Shown one piece after another: positions 1 to 11,574 of a DNA stretch of 64,000 nt. Source of the stretch: Micropterix aruncella (taxonomy: Eukaryota; Arthropoda; Insecta; Lepidoptera; Micropterigidae); NCBI GenBank assembly GCA_944548615.1, contig OX155950.1, forward strand, positions 35,117,610-35,181,609, in the 5' to 3' direction. The notes below the pieces were generated by a model. It did no database searches and was not told where the DNA came from. It saw only the letters and a program-made list of their open reading frames with translations. A program made the translations under genes and the position numbers. Position 1 is the stretch's first letter. Each line of letters opens with the position of its first letter.

Positions 1-1550
1 ATTGTATAGAAGATTATATTACTAGATCTAATTTGATAGATATATCTAATGTGTTTGCTAATAGATATAATTTCTATTTTTTTTTAAATTTCGAGAAAGC
101 TGGGAGAAAATAGATTGGCTTGTAATTTTCAAGATCAGCATTGTTTCTCTTTTTGAAATTGGTGGTTTTTGCAATTTTAAAAAGATTTAGGAACAAATGT
201 TGCTTCATGTTTTCATTTTAACTCAAGACTTATCTCAATACATTATCAAGTCACTAAGGAAATTATACATTTTCTTAGGGGATTTAAAATGTAGCAGTAT
301 TGATACTGGTACCTCGATGTAATCGTTGAATAGGATTAATTAACAGAATAATTATAAAATAGTCTTTTAGTATATTTGCTATTTCCGTAAGATCAGAGTT
401 TTGAAATATACTATGAAGCAATTAGGTAGATATAATTCCGCCACTAATTATCCCTTATCTATTGATGATAGTACACATAGTTTTTATTTTGTTACTCGAG
501 TAATTAATATCATTTTTAATAGTATTTTTTATTGTCGTGTTGGTTTGTAATAGTTGTGTTTGTAATATTTATAATAGTCCCTGTCATGAGTTAAGATTTT
601 GATTAAGGTTGTCTTGGAAAATTTGGATCTCCTCCAGACCGTATCACTATGTATCTATTCAGAAAGGCTTTTCGCACATTTTTTTGAGATTGGTCTATGT
701 ATCGGTGGAAAGTAAAATTCAAAATGAGAATTAAGAACGAAAATATCATAGTCAGAATTTGGGTTTTGAAGGGTTAGGCTTATCAGTAACATTGTGTAGC
801 AAGTAGAATAATGGTTATCATATTCGTACTGACGTAAATCATATACTGTATTTTTTATGCATTTTGTTCGCCCCTTGAAGTTACCAAGAAGACTTAATAA
901 TGCTATTGAAATAATCATAGCCTGTATTTTACGGACAATAAAGAGAATAGTATCATATTCATGTTCAATACGAAGAGCACAAAATCAAATATTCGTATCT
1001 GAGGACGCCCCACTAATAAATAATTCTACCTTTTGGATAACTTAAACAATCGCAAATATTGGTGTTGTGTAAAACATATGTCGAAGTGTATTTGAAATAA
1101 ATCTTTGCATAAAATATTTAAAATGTAGTATTAGGGTTCCATTTACCTTAAAGTGGCTACTAAATAGTTAAAAGTGTTGTGTAGTACGTTACAGATTATG
1201 CAAATGACTTCCTCAGTATATCGGTTAATGTTTTCTGCCTATCACTTTCGAGAGCTATCACAGAAAAAAAAAATTGCGAAAAATATCGGTAACTGTCGAG
1301 TAGAGCATTATACAAACGTTAGAAATTATTTGTAGTTGTTAGCTACATTCAATTAAATATTATAAATATATCAATTATGATTTAAGCTATGATTTTTAAT
1401 TATGATTGGAAGATATTATATGTACCTACATATGTATGTACCTGCTTTATGCGATAAATTGGGAAGAGCGTGCTACCCATATTAGTTTTACATCAAATAA
1501 CTACACAAAGTATGTATTATCTCTAGTATACAACACTAATTGTAAAATTG
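1..1550. other. AT-rich stretch, no gene recognised
   Basis: Only short open frames on both strands, none resembling a known domain. No TIR, tRNA-like box or long tandem repeat was found by eye. Confidence 0.5.
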
Positions 1551-1985
1551 TTGTTTTTTAGAACAAAGAAAAAAAGGCGTTGTACTTCATTGGAGTAATA
1601 TTACTCGTGTGAAGACTAACATCAATAGATTTACTACACGAAATATTATAGCTAGTGTATACTAGAGATCATATTTCGTTTAGCACCTTTACAATCAGTT
1701 TTATATAAAACTGATTGTAAAAGTGTTGTTTTTCAGAATAACGAGAAAAAAAGGCGTTGTACTCACTGGAGGAATATTATTCGTGTGAAGGCTAACCTCA
1801 ATAGATTACTTCTTTTCTTGTTTATGTGTGTATGTCTTTGTAGTTTCTTGTATTGTCTCTTTTTATTTCCTTGCGTTTTATTTTGTTATATTTACAATAA
1901 CCAAATTTTGGTTTACCTTTAATATGACTTTTATAACATTTATATTAATGAAATTGAAATGAATATGAATATGAATAATTAAATA
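1551..1985 (+). mobile_element. LINE 3' end, with internal duplication
   Basis: Positions 1743-1794 translate to KALYSLEEYYSCEG followed by a stop. The same peptide appears at the end of the antisense LINE fragment at 33.8 kb, so this is the C-terminus of that non-LTR retrotransposon family. A related copy of the same piece lies at 1551-1636, giving two diverged tandem copies about 170 bp apart. Downstream is a T-rich 3' UTR that ends in short ATGAAT-type repeats near 1955-1975, a tail style seen in CR1/L2-like LINEs. No reverse transcriptase core is left. The family assignment to a clade is tentative. Confidence 0.6.
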
Positions 1986-1989
1986 ATTT

Positions 1990-2556
1990 AATTTATGACT
2001 AGACCTGCTTCTATTCTTCGCAGTGATGAAGGAAGATCTTTGACTGACGAGCCGTATAGGTTAGCTCTTGAATATTACCTGCCGGCAATAAGCTCGTGTT
2101 TTCTAACAAAGCGTTTTATTATTATTATTTTAACATTATATTCAGAGCGCTTCAGTCTTTTCCGGCAGTTAACTCCTGGTAGTTTCTCTAATTAGGACCT
2201 CACCTATGCATCTTATAAATATATTCTTCAAAACCACTTAGCAGGGGAATTCCGGCATCTGAATGAGCAATCGTTCATGCAAGACGCCTATAGTCTTAAA
2301 TGGGAAGATATTTTTTAATATAACACAGTCGATGGTAAACTCGAACTATTTAAATGTTGGCTTATTGAACTGTACAATGTGTATGCAGAGTACGACATCA
2401 ATCTCTGTTCACCGACGATATTTGCCGCATGATTTTGCGAATGGTGTGCGCTGCTTGGTCTTTTAATAAATCCCTTTACGTTAAGGCTATTATTATCGGA
2501 GGCCTTCGATTGCTATAAAAAATGTACAAAGGAATACTCCAGTTTGTACAATGATA
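1990..2556. other. Unassigned sequence before the mariner
   Basis: Short open frames at 1995-2195 and 2263-2466 (+) show no recognisable domain. Nothing else can be supported. Confidence 0.4.
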
Positions 2557-2731
2557 TATTAGGACCTTGCATTGAAAACTTAGATTTCCCAAGAAATACC
2601 GTAACTTATATATCTAGTCATTTACCAAATTGCAAAATACTTCATGTCAAAGCGTCATCATTAGGCTTCAATTATCAGTCTGTGTCATTTCGTTGAAATG
2701 TCAAAAACAGTTATTTTTTTTAGCTTCGAAG

Positions 2732-4253
2732 ATGTCGAAAGTTGAGCCGACAAAACGTTACTCCATAAAGGCTGTCAAAGATAAGTGAAGTGCTTAATGT
2801 TCATCCCTTAACCGTATCGAGACGTTTAAAATCTATAGGAGTCATTTAAAAGGAAGGGCATTGGGTTCCTAACGAGTTGCAGCCAAGAGACATCGAAAGA
2901 CGTTTCATGACTTGTAAAATTCTCTTTCGCCGTCAAAAAATAAATGGTTTTTCCACCGAATAATCACCGGCGACGAAAAGGGAATTTCTTACGAGAACCT
3001 CAAACGCAAAAAAATTACTCCTACCCCGGTGAATCACGTCCTTCGTTCTCAACAGCCACGCCGAAGAGAGACATCCATGGATCCAAGGTAATGCTTTGCA
3101 TTTGGTGGGACCAAAAGGGTGTCATCTATTATGAGTTGCTGAAACCGGGAGAAACCATCACGGGCGATCGCTATGGCGCTCAGCTTAAGAATTTGAGCGA
3201 TGCTGTGAAGATAAAACGGCCGGAATGCGCTAAAAGGCACGACAGGGTAATTTTCCAGCATGACCATGCTCGACCACACGTCGCGATGTAGGTCAAGAAC
3301 TTCCTGGAAACGATTCGCTGGGACATCCTACCTCACCCGCCGTACTTCCTAGATATTGCGCCATCCGACTACTATTTGTTCCGGTCATATTGAGATGTCA
3401 ACCACAACGGGCGAACACGTCACCGCAGGACGTTTTAACGATTCATCGTTCTATCGACCGTGCAGTGAGCGTAGAAGACTTTGGACATTACAAATACGAC
3501 GTCTAGCTACGCCACAGCCCGCAAGAGACCAACGCCTTTACCGCGAGATAGCCAGTATGTTACCTGGCGGGCCGACACTCGCGCCCTTGCTTCCAATTGT
3601 GACCAGATTTCTCCGGTCTCTCGATTGGTTCCGAGTTCGAGGTCGCTTGCGCGGTCCTCTCCCTTACGAAGCGGTAAAACGAAGTGCACCGAATCTATCG
3701 CGGACCAAGGCGTCCTTTGCCCGACTCTGAACCGGGATCGGATGGCCAATGGTCATTTCAAGAGCAGTCGCCGTAAGGTAGGCAACCACCCCCGCTCTAT
3801 AGGAAACAATACAGTTCCCAGACTCCCCCGACTGTTAGTCGGAGAGCACAATCGATTGGCTTGCGCCGCTCGGTGCGCAGACCGTCCAGGAGCGCCAAAG
3901 GTTTGATTCCCAGGGGAGACTGGTTGACCCAGTGTCCTACCCGGGTTCGCACCCCATGCGTGGAGGCCATCGGATGGGTGTTGACCCGTGAGTGTGACCG
4001 ACCCTGAACACATGGGTCATCGTGGCCACCTCATCATGGGCCCGTTAGCTCCCGATTTGTTCCGGTCAATGGCCCATGGCCTTTCCAAAATGCGCTTCCA
4101 GTCATTTTTCAATATCCTTCGAGGATATTTAAAAATGGCTGGATTCGTGGAGAGCCTCTAAGGATGAAGACTTCTTTCGCCGGGGTATCTGTCTCTTGCC
4201 AGAAAGATAAGAACGTCATAGCTAACGATGGACAATACATTGAATGAAATGCA
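2732..4253 (+). pseudogene. Mariner transposase remnant (DD34D)
   Basis: Cut-and-paste transposase that would act on the element's own TIRs. Visible pieces: an N-terminal start MSKVEPTKRYSIKAVK (2732) that soon hits a stop; TGDEK around 2970, carrying the first catalytic Asp; HGSKVMLCIWWDQKG at about 3082-3120; FQHDHARPH near 3253, carrying the second Asp; a stop at 3292-3294; then the in-frame continuation IAPSDYYLF up to 3383, carrying the third Asp. After the RP1 insertion it resumes as LFRSMAHGL at 4056 and runs, with frameshifts, through KDEDFFRRGI to near 4250. The wording is closest to the mauritiana-type mariners. It cannot be functional: there are several stops, at least two frameshifts and a 667-bp insertion. 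Confidence 0.88.
3388..4054 (+). mobile_element. RP1 retroposon copy A, 667 bp, full length
   Basis: The insertion is exactly delimited because it splits the mariner transposase: ATTTGTTCCGGTCA occurs at 3374-3387 and again at 4055-4068 (14-bp target-site duplication). Removing the insert and one repeat restores the frame across DYYLFRSMAHG. The insert starts TATTGAGATGTCAACC, ends GGGCCCGTTAGCTCCCG, and is much richer in G+C than its surroundings. There is no poly(A) and no TIR. GGTTTGATTCC at 3900-3910 resembles a tRNA B box, but a convincing A box is missing. Open frames on both strands (3356-3730, 3481-3906) match nothing I know. A long target duplication implies target-primed reverse transcription, so this is probably a non-autonomous retroposon. 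Confidence 0.8.
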
Positions 4254-4325
4254 CTATCCAATTTGCTTCGAAATAAATGTTTTTAATATAAAAAAAATCG
4301 AGGTTTTCAATACAAAGACCTAATA

Positions 4326-5400
4326 ATTATACCTCTCTCGAAAAACCTTAAAGTTTTTAGCTTCACAATCGACAAACAACTCTCATGGAAACCACAAGTT
4401 AACGAGCTTAGTCGAGTAATATTTATAGTTAAAATATTCTCTACAGGATAGTTAAATATGCATAAGCGGGGAAATAGGTATATGATGGCGTTTTTAAAGT
4501 GAGTTTCTGATTCTGTATGCAGTAAGTGAGTTTCAGATTCTGATTCTGTATGCACATAAAGTATTTATGTAATTTATTGATATTATGAGGTCATTAAATG
4601 CATATATTTAGAAATATTTATTTAAATTTTCAAAAGTTTTCCTCAAAAATTAACGGAGATACCAGCTGCCGCACATTGTCGGTCGCCATCCACTGAGCAG
4701 TTTGTGTACATCTGACAGGTCGCAATTTTCATCTAAAATCAATTGCACATAGCATTTACTCTTGTGTTTTGTATCTCTTTTATGTTAACATTACATCCCA
4801 CGAAAAAATAAAAATTAGTAGTTTTTAAAGGAATGACAACATGAAACACGACTTTTTTATCATTTTTTTGTCCTTTTTTAAAGTAAAAAAATACGTCTAA
4901 CAAAGATTTTTCTTTAGGATTTAGGTTGAAATAGAGTGTGTTTATATAAAGAAGCTATTTGCCAAATTTTAAAATGATTGATTAAAATCTTTTTAGGATA
5001 GAGTGTAAACGTGTTTCGAGAAAAATGCGTTTGTAAAAAAACAGTGGTGTAATAGGTTCGATTAAGGCAGTAATTAATCAATTTAAACAACTTACTGATT
5101 AAGGCGCGATTCCAGCACAATATTACAGTCCTTTTTCAGGTTCATATGCATTGTTTTCAGCTTGCAAAAACGAGGAACTTTCACGTTTCAACCTGCCCGA
5201 CTGCTCCGCATTACAAGCTACACCCACCGAACCTTTAACGAAGGAACTATTAATCGATAATTACATTTGAATGAATTGGAATTTTGTTTTAAAATTTTAA
5301 CAGTATATTTTTGGATAGTTTTGTAAGCGATTTATAAAAAAGAAAATTTGAACTTTCTACACCTATTTCCCCCCTTAAATAAAATATTCTCTACTTTTGC
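4326..5400. other. AT-rich stretch, no gene recognised
   Basis: Only short open frames. A direct repeat of a GTATGCA-GTGAGTTTC-type motif lies at about 4498-4555. Nothing else was recognised. Confidence 0.4.
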
Positions 5401-6290
5401 CAATACTTGGCTATGCGTATGTGGCTTACCTCAATCTCACTGAACTGCTGGATAGACTCGAACGTTTGCAGGATGTTTGCAAACGGTTCGCTTTCGGTCA
5501 ATTTAAGTGGTTGCTCCTACGCTAATGGAAGTATATTCATCTACTTTCGCTCCTTTTTCGCATACAGTCATCGTCTTCATCCTATCTCTCGGTCCTATCT
5601 TTTAGACGTCTTCGATCCATTATCTTCCTATGGCCTACAACTTCGTTCAGTCTCTGGTAATCTTTTAAAAATCTCTTTCTACAGGACGGTTTTTAAAAAA
5701 ATCTCAAACTGACAGAAGATACTGCTACTACGATCAATTAATGTAGTTGCTTATATCCATCGGAGAAATATTTAAGTACTCTCGCACCTTTATCGCGTCC
5801 ACTCGTGCTCTTCACCGGGCATCTTTAAATCTTTCTCGAGCCATTAGGGGCTCTCTAGATGATCAAGCATGCTTGTAAAGCATCGCGTCGCGGGCTGTTA
5901 GGGGATCGTAAACCGCAGGAATTATGCAAATATATTTTTTAATATTACAAAAATGCCTAATTTTGTAGTTTATGCCAGAGTTACATAATTTAGACCTAAT
6001 TAATTGATGAATGACGTGACTCCCTGGTATAAAACTGCAAAATAAGGCATTTTTAAAATATTTGAAAAAAATATTTGCATATTCCCTGCGGTTTACGACC
6101 CTTTCCCAGCCCGCAACGCAATGCTTGACAAGCAAGCTTTATCGTCTAGAGAGCCCTTTAGCTTTACACGGCCTACAGCTTAGTCTCGGGATTTGACAAT
6201 CTTTTTTAAATCCCTTCCCACAGATTAGTTTTCGTATTCTTCTAGCGTACATTTATGCAACGCTATGGAATTGTTTCGTGCGATAGCGAA
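5400..6290 (+). pseudogene. LINE reverse transcriptase C-terminal remnant
   Basis: In the frame beginning near 5405 the translation reads PILGYAYVAYLNLTELLD, then RLERLQDVCKRFAFG and KWLLLR. This matches the region after the RT core in jockey/CR1-type LINEs, where a conserved LQ.QN.C.RF segment is typical. A second weak piece, LAYIYATLWN near 6245-6285, resembles the conserved RLWN block just before the LINE C-terminus. Between them lies a foldback element at 5847-6157. GGCCTACA occurs on both sides of it (near 5631 and 6170), suggesting a partial duplication. Several stops make it non-coding. Confidence 0.6.
5847..6157. mobile_element. Foldback MITE, PIF/Harbinger-like, 311 bp
   Basis: The two ends are inverted copies of each other over roughly 110 bp. 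The left arm starts GGGGCTCTCTAGATGATC and the right arm ends TCTAGAGAGCCC. Both arms share GGTCGTAAACCGCAGG-type and ATGCAAATAT blocks. TTA flanks the element on both sides (5844-5846 and 6158-6160). TTA/TAA target duplications and G-rich ends are characteristic of PIF/Harbinger elements. It has no coding capacity and sits inside the LINE remnant. Confidence 0.75.
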
Positions 6291-6364
6291 TGGTTTTAGT
6301 GTAGCTTGGGCCATAAGATCCATTTTGTTCTCGGATCAGCTTAATTCACGATTCAGCTCTTATT

Positions 6365-7008
6365 CAGAAGCCTTCACGTGCGGAAGGGTACCCCAGGTAA
6401 GACTCACGCGTCTCAGGCCTCACGGCTAGTGGACCGGGTTTCTCCTGGTGGGATTGCGTCCCGGCGCTACTGGACAGTTTGCGCACCATTCGGCGACGCC
6501 AATCGGATATGCCCTCTGACTAATTGCTGAAGTGGTCTGAAAACTATGGAAATATACTGTCTTCTAAGCAGCGGGGATGGATGTTGACCTGTTGTCATGC
6601 CAATATTGAAATGACCTTGGGCCACTCGATCCCGTGTGGCACTATGGGCAAAGGACGACCTGGTCCGCGATAAATTCAAATAGAAAGACCGCTGTAATTA
6701 TAACAGGCAGAGGCCGCGTAAACGACTTCGGACCTGTAACCAGTCGAGAGGATGGAGGTATCCTGAAGGTTAATTTTAGACGGAGATATTCTTCCAAAAC
6801 TGGTAGTTAGGGGGCGAGTCTGCCAATTGGTTACCTTTCCCGGTGCCTCTCCGTAAGGCGTTGGCCTCTAACGGGCTTGTTAGCGGAGCTAGACAATATA
6901 TTATCTTGTATCTAAGTCTTCTACGCTCATCCCATGGCTGAAAGAACGATCACATATCGTTAAACCAGTATGGGGTGACGGGTTCGCCTGCTGTAGTCGA
7001 CACCGCCT
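6365..7008 (-). mobile_element. RP1 retroposon copy B
   Basis: On the minus strand it begins near 7008 with a GTCGACTACAGCAGGCGAAC-like head and proceeds through blocks shared with copies A and C: TAACGAT, GATGAGCGTAGAAGACTTAG and the TCGCGGACCAGG/TCGTCCTTTGCCC block. It ends with the GGTGCGCAAAC-CGCC segment near 6480 and a diverged tail. It is closer to copy C than to copy A, so at least two subfamilies are present. Confidence 0.7.
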
Positions 7009-7009
7009 A

Positions 7010-9030
7010 CTACAATACTTTGGAATAATCTCCCGGTTACTATAAAGTACTTGCGTTCTGTAGTATCATTTAAAGCTCAACTTAATACTACCTCTCTCAG
7101 ATGGAGTTAATCAGTTCTTTCTCTTTTGTTTTCGTCTTGCCTTTCCAAATGTCCTCATATGGCATAAATTAGCATCTTTCTTACTTTTTAGCTTGTTAGT
7201 ATTCTTATACGTTTGAGACTCTGCCATGTGCTCATCTATATTATACCTAAGGTTAACTGCTGAATATTACCAGATGGCAATTAAGTTGCCTATTTGTAAA
7301 AAATGTAAGCGAAAAAAAAATATTATTATTTTTACTTCGCTATGAAAGGTTCTGTAAAATTGATCACTGATAGGTACTACTGCAAAGTACCTACTTCATT
7401 TTGACAATGTCGTCGGACAGAGTCAGAATGATAAACCGACCTAAGATATATATGCCACGATAGAGTAGACGCCAACACCGAAGGGCATCTATTAATAGGT
7501 ACCTAAGCCAAAAACGAGGACATTTTGAAACATAAGAAGTTTAGCTAACGCTGCCGTATATATTTTTTTATTAACTGAACCTACCGCAAAAAGGCGTTTA
7601 TAAAGCTTTAAAAAAACTAACCTAATATACCGCAGAAATGTGTTTATGTTTCATATTTAAAAAAAAAATAAACTACTACTATATAGATGTTTGACGCTTC
7701 TTTAAACGCATATGTCTCGCTTATTTATAGAGATAAAGCCTTTGTCATAAGAATCGTTATTCTTACAGATTCGGAATTAGTGCGATGCATATAGTGCGGT
7801 AACATTTAAAAATTTCAATGTAGAAGAGTTATCTAAACAGCATAAATACCCATATTTTGAGACGACGATGATCTGAAGGGGTAGTATATAGAATGAAGCG
7901 ACTGAAACATATAGCTATTATATCTCACGCTTTTAACTGCTTGGCTGCTGTCCTTTTGGCAAAGAGAAGAGAGAAACAAAATAAGATCCTTAGACAGCTT
8001 GCCCATTTCTTGTATCGATCCGCCATTAACTAAGAATAAAATACTGTATTTTCCCTCAAAAAGCAAAATCAAACTCCCAGAAGTATGAGAAATTTTAAAT
8101 TATTTAAATACATTAAGTTTTTGGTAAAAAAAAATCATCTTATGAAGATTTATTGCACATTTGGTAATGCTGTGATATTTATTTGTTTTCTCTTGTAATA
8201 CAATTTTAGCTCAATTCACATCGCAAACAAATTTCTGCTTTTAATATATGTATTCACTTATATGGACGTTAACAATAAGGCATCCCCACTCAGACTATAT
8301 GCTAAAAGTTATGCAAGGAATAATATGCGGAGGAAGTAAAATGAGATGCTATTTCTAGATTTCTCATAATAATCTAAATTTAACTTTTTAACATATCTTT
8401 GAATTGATGTTATATAGAGAAAGCGAGATATTCTGATAAAGGGATATCAGGATATCTATTTATCAGAATACCTAATAACAGGTTCCTAAAATTTAAACAA
8501 TATAGCAGCAATAAAAATATTTAAATTTCATATTGATATTGCCATGCTTATATATTAGGGGAAATATCTGTATTTCAAAAATGGTACTTATCTAGTTAAA
8601 CAAACTTTTCTACATTGAAGATGTTTTAGCGCTCACTGTATTTACCACTACTTGATAATTTTTTTACATATTTTTTTTTTACTTTTCCGGTCCACCAATG
8701 ACCAGGAGTAAAGTATTGTGAAAGCTGAAAAAAATCGAGTTGACGACGGAAATATCCATTTTGAGCCCTCCTGAGACGATTAAACCATTTATATATTAAA
8801 GTCTCTCTACATAACTGTCTCTCTGTATGTATTCTTCCAAGCTAGCGTCCAAAGTTGATCACAGTGCCGTTGATCTGGAGAAATGCTGGGCTGCGGTAAT
8901 CTTTTTGTTGCTACTATTTGCAATGGAGCATCTAGTGACTAGTCAATGTAATAATGTACTGCAGTTAAAACAAATGCGCATTTATTTAAATAAACAATAT
9001 AAAATAAATGCTTTTTTTGATTAACAATAT
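7010..9030. other. AT-rich stretch, no gene recognised
   Basis: Short open frames only (for example 7833-8072 minus). A hairpin with 12-bp perfect arms lies at 8429-8440 and 8459-8470 (TATTCTGATAAA/TTTATCAGAATA). No domain or element was recognised. Confidence 0.4.
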
Positions 9031-9031
9031 A

Positions 9032-9074
9032 AAATAATGGCTGCATACTAATATTTGGTATGCAGCCATTATTT
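9032..9074. repeat. Perfect 17-bp hairpin at the end of R copy 1
   Basis: AAATAATGGCTGCATAC and its exact reverse complement are separated by 9 nt. One arm is normal R-repeat sequence. The other is a local inverted duplicate. Confidence 0.85.
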
Positions 9075-9395
9075 GCTCTTGCCAAGAGCTGAAAAAAATG
9101 TGGTTGAAATCGGTCCACCATGGGCGCGCTGGTCGAAATATTTGACTTAGAGACTTGAAATTTGATACACATGCCTTGTTGGGCTAAAGTCTCATTGTAA
9201 AATATTGGTTGGAATATCTTGTATAAAAGCAACATTAATAATACTTTAATTCCGCCATACATTTAAATCAAATATTAACGGTGATTCGCCCGAGGCTAGC
9301 AAAGAAACGAACCGTGTTATTCGAGGCCGTTGTATAACGAAACTCAAACGGGTTCTTTCACCGGCCGAGAGAGGGCGCTCATTAATTTTATTTAT
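9032..9395 (-). repeat. R repeat, copy 1 (3' truncated)
   Basis: On the minus strand it runs from ATTAATGAGCGCCCTCTCTC (about 9390) through GATATTCCAACCAA and AAATTTCAAGTCTCTAAG to GACCGATTTCAACCA. The same order of blocks occurs at 41.2, 48.3 and 62.1 kb. It lacks the 3' half with the CA-rich microsatellite. It stops in a hairpin (arms 9032-9048 and 9058-9074) formed by AAATAATGGCTGCATAC and its inverted copy. Confidence 0.75.
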
Positions 9396-9399
9396 GGAA

Positions 9400-10450
9400 A
9401 ATCTGTAAAAATCCTTAGTTAACCACCGATTTTTTTTAAATTCACAACATAAAATAGCCTTATGCACTTTGGTTCGGCACTTTCGGCAAAACTTGATTTT
9501 TTTGGCAGTCAAACAAGATTATTTTTGAAGTTTCCGTATTAACGAAGATGTGTAATTGGTTGTATTTTTGTTGATTCCAAGCTACATATATTTCGAGACG
9601 ATTTCGCTGGTAGCTATAATTATTTAAAATCAACTCTTGTATTTTCAGTTCAGTGTAACTCACAACCCAGACGCGGCAGCGGGGTTATTTTGTCAAGGTT
9701 GATCGATTTAAGTTACACTAAGTATATTCTAGATATAGCAACATTAAATACGTTTCATTCTTCAAGAAATCTTTAAATAAACCGGTACCCAAGATTAAAA
9801 GAGTTTCAAGTTATATCAACGGCCATGCGCCCCGACAAAGCCCACCCTACTTTTGAACTTATTATTCAACAAGACATTGACCTAATTGGTTGTTGTTTTT
9901 ACTGTGTGTTATATCTAATGTCTGTAAAGGTGTGCTATTTTTGGCTTTGTTAATTTCTCTCAATTTAGGCCGAGTAGTTACTCTATTGCATGTTAGGTAA
10001 TTACTAAATTTGAAGGCTGTTTTAAAATCTCTTGTTCGCTAACCACCTTGCGTATAATCATGCTTCCTATATAACCTTGGTAACTATTTGTGTTTTACCA
10101 GATTTATGCCTGAATTACAAGAAATCTGAGATTCTGATATGGTTTTAGCATTTTAGCAAATAAATACAAATTTTACAATATAGAAAGAATAAAAGTTGCA
10201 ATGTGTAAAATTTATATTTTTAAAAATTAGATATTTAAAAGTGAATATTAGTAATTGTAATAATGTATGATATTAATTGTACGAACGCATAACCTTCTGA
10301 TTAGTCAGCATTTATATTAGGTAAGTTTATTATTAAATTGAACATTAAAAGCACACATATATTTTATTTATCAAAGAATTTAAATATTAAAATCAAAGTA
10401 CCAAAACAAATTAAATATAATTGTAATCAAAATAATGGAAAACCAATAAA
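9400..10450. other. Unassigned, with short antisense Cys-containing frames
   Basis: Two overlapping minus-strand frames (9460-9663 and 9246-9512) may be one frame with a shift. They include FCRKCRTK and CCEFKKN, but no family is recognised. The remainder is AT-rich. Confidence 0.3.
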
Positions 10451-10454
10451 AAAA

Positions 10455-10600
10455 TACAGATGTTTCGGCGTGTTGCAACTGCCGTTTTTCAGAGTAGACT
10501 GCCCAAACGTCGGGTGCTACAAAATTCGCGCGGTAAATTCTTTTTTATACCTTTTTATAATATCAAACAACCGCGATAGTCTTAGATTTCATGTTAAAAA
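10455..10600 (+). mobile_element. Hairpin element family H, copy 1 (partial)
   Basis: It contains GATGTTTCGGCGTGTTGCAA, CGGGTGCTACAAAATTCGCG and GGTAAATTCTTTT, then the tail CAACCGCGATAGTCTT. The same modules occur at 55.1 kb and 62.8 kb. The left arm is incomplete. Confidence 0.6.
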
Positions 10601-10619
10601 TCAATTTCAATTATAAAAT

Positions 10620-11395
10620 GGTAAGTAAAATAAACAAATTGACAAGCAGGATTACATACCAAAAAAAAAAACAAATATAATTTTATACATAAATACATTA
10701 TGTACAATTTTTTACAAACATACAATGACTTCATTAATTATCACAGACAAACGAAATAGATAAGGTCAAAAATATAAATAAAGAAATTCAACAAATAATC
10801 ATTATATAGTTAAACAATAATTATTTTAAAAAATATAACTCGAAATGAAACCGTCAGCGTTTTCATTAAATTTAAAACCATATTTCACATCATAAGCTTT
10901 CAAGTACTCTTATTTGTATATTTTTTGTTTTCGCCTACACAACAGGGAGATTAAAAATAAATTAATCTGCCTGCTTTGCCATGTAGAATAGCATTAAATG
11001 TAAATGTTACCTGTAATAGTTTCGGTCGATATATGTTTACCTTTGTCTTTTAGAAATGTATTACTACTCTAGTCCTACCTGCGACTTTGGCAATATTTTT
11101 TTTCCTTGTTCTTGAAGTACCCCTTTTATTGTAGGTATATTGGTATAATTTAACATCCAGTATAAACTAAGAAATGGATGAAGGTCTACTGTAACCAAAT
11201 AGAACCAAACATATACCCAGTTTTTGGAGTTTATTCCTTAAGAATCGATTTTTTAAAGCCCCCGATACGACAATTTCTGGGTAGTAAAATCTAACGATAA
11301 AATAGCGTTATGTTTTTAAAAATGAATTAATGTTAGCGCCATGTAAGTAGAATATTTCAAAATTATTTTTTTTTTCGTAACATAGTAATATACGT
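10620..11395. other. AT-rich stretch, nothing recognised
   Basis: Low-complexity A/T sequence with no domain-bearing frame, TIR or tRNA-like box. Confidence 0.4.
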
Positions 11396-11560
11396 TCAAT
11401 TAATCAATCAATTAATCAATTAATCAATCAAATCAATCAATCAATCCATCAATCAATCAACTAACCAGTTAATCAATCAATGAAACAATTACTCAATCAA
11501 TCAATCAATCAATTAATCAATCAATCAATCAACCAATCAATAAATCAATCAAGAAAGCAA
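11396..11560. repeat. (AATC)n microsatellite, imperfect
   Basis: About 160 bp of AATC units with scattered variants (AATT, AACC and AAAG interruptions). The degree of interruption suggests an old tract. Confidence 0.95.
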
Positions 11561-11574
11561 GCTAGCAATTTTAT

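Larger units (their letters stand above)
2559..4323 (+). mobile_element. Mariner transposon with TIRs, interrupted by RP1
   Basis: The left end TTAGGACCTTGCATTGAAAA (2559) is matched by the inverted right end, which ends in CCTAA at 4323. Reverse-complemented, the right end reads TTAGGTCTTTGTATTGAAAA. A TA dinucleotide flanks both sides (2557-2558 and 4324-4325), as expected for Tc1/mariner insertion. The span is 1765 bp, but 681 bp belong to a nested retroposon and its duplicated target, leaving about 1084 bp, a little short for a mariner of roughly 1.2-1.3 kb. The inside carries a broken transposase. Confidence 0.9.

Noticed and set aside
3356..3906. Two overlapping Arg/Pro-rich frames of 124 and 141 codons
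   Set aside because: They lie inside the RP1 retroposon, the frames are not kept in copies B-F, and no domain is visible.
11396..11560. CRISPR-like spacing of short repeats
   Set aside because: It is a plain AATC microsatellite. No constant repeat with unique spacers, and the window is eukaryotic.
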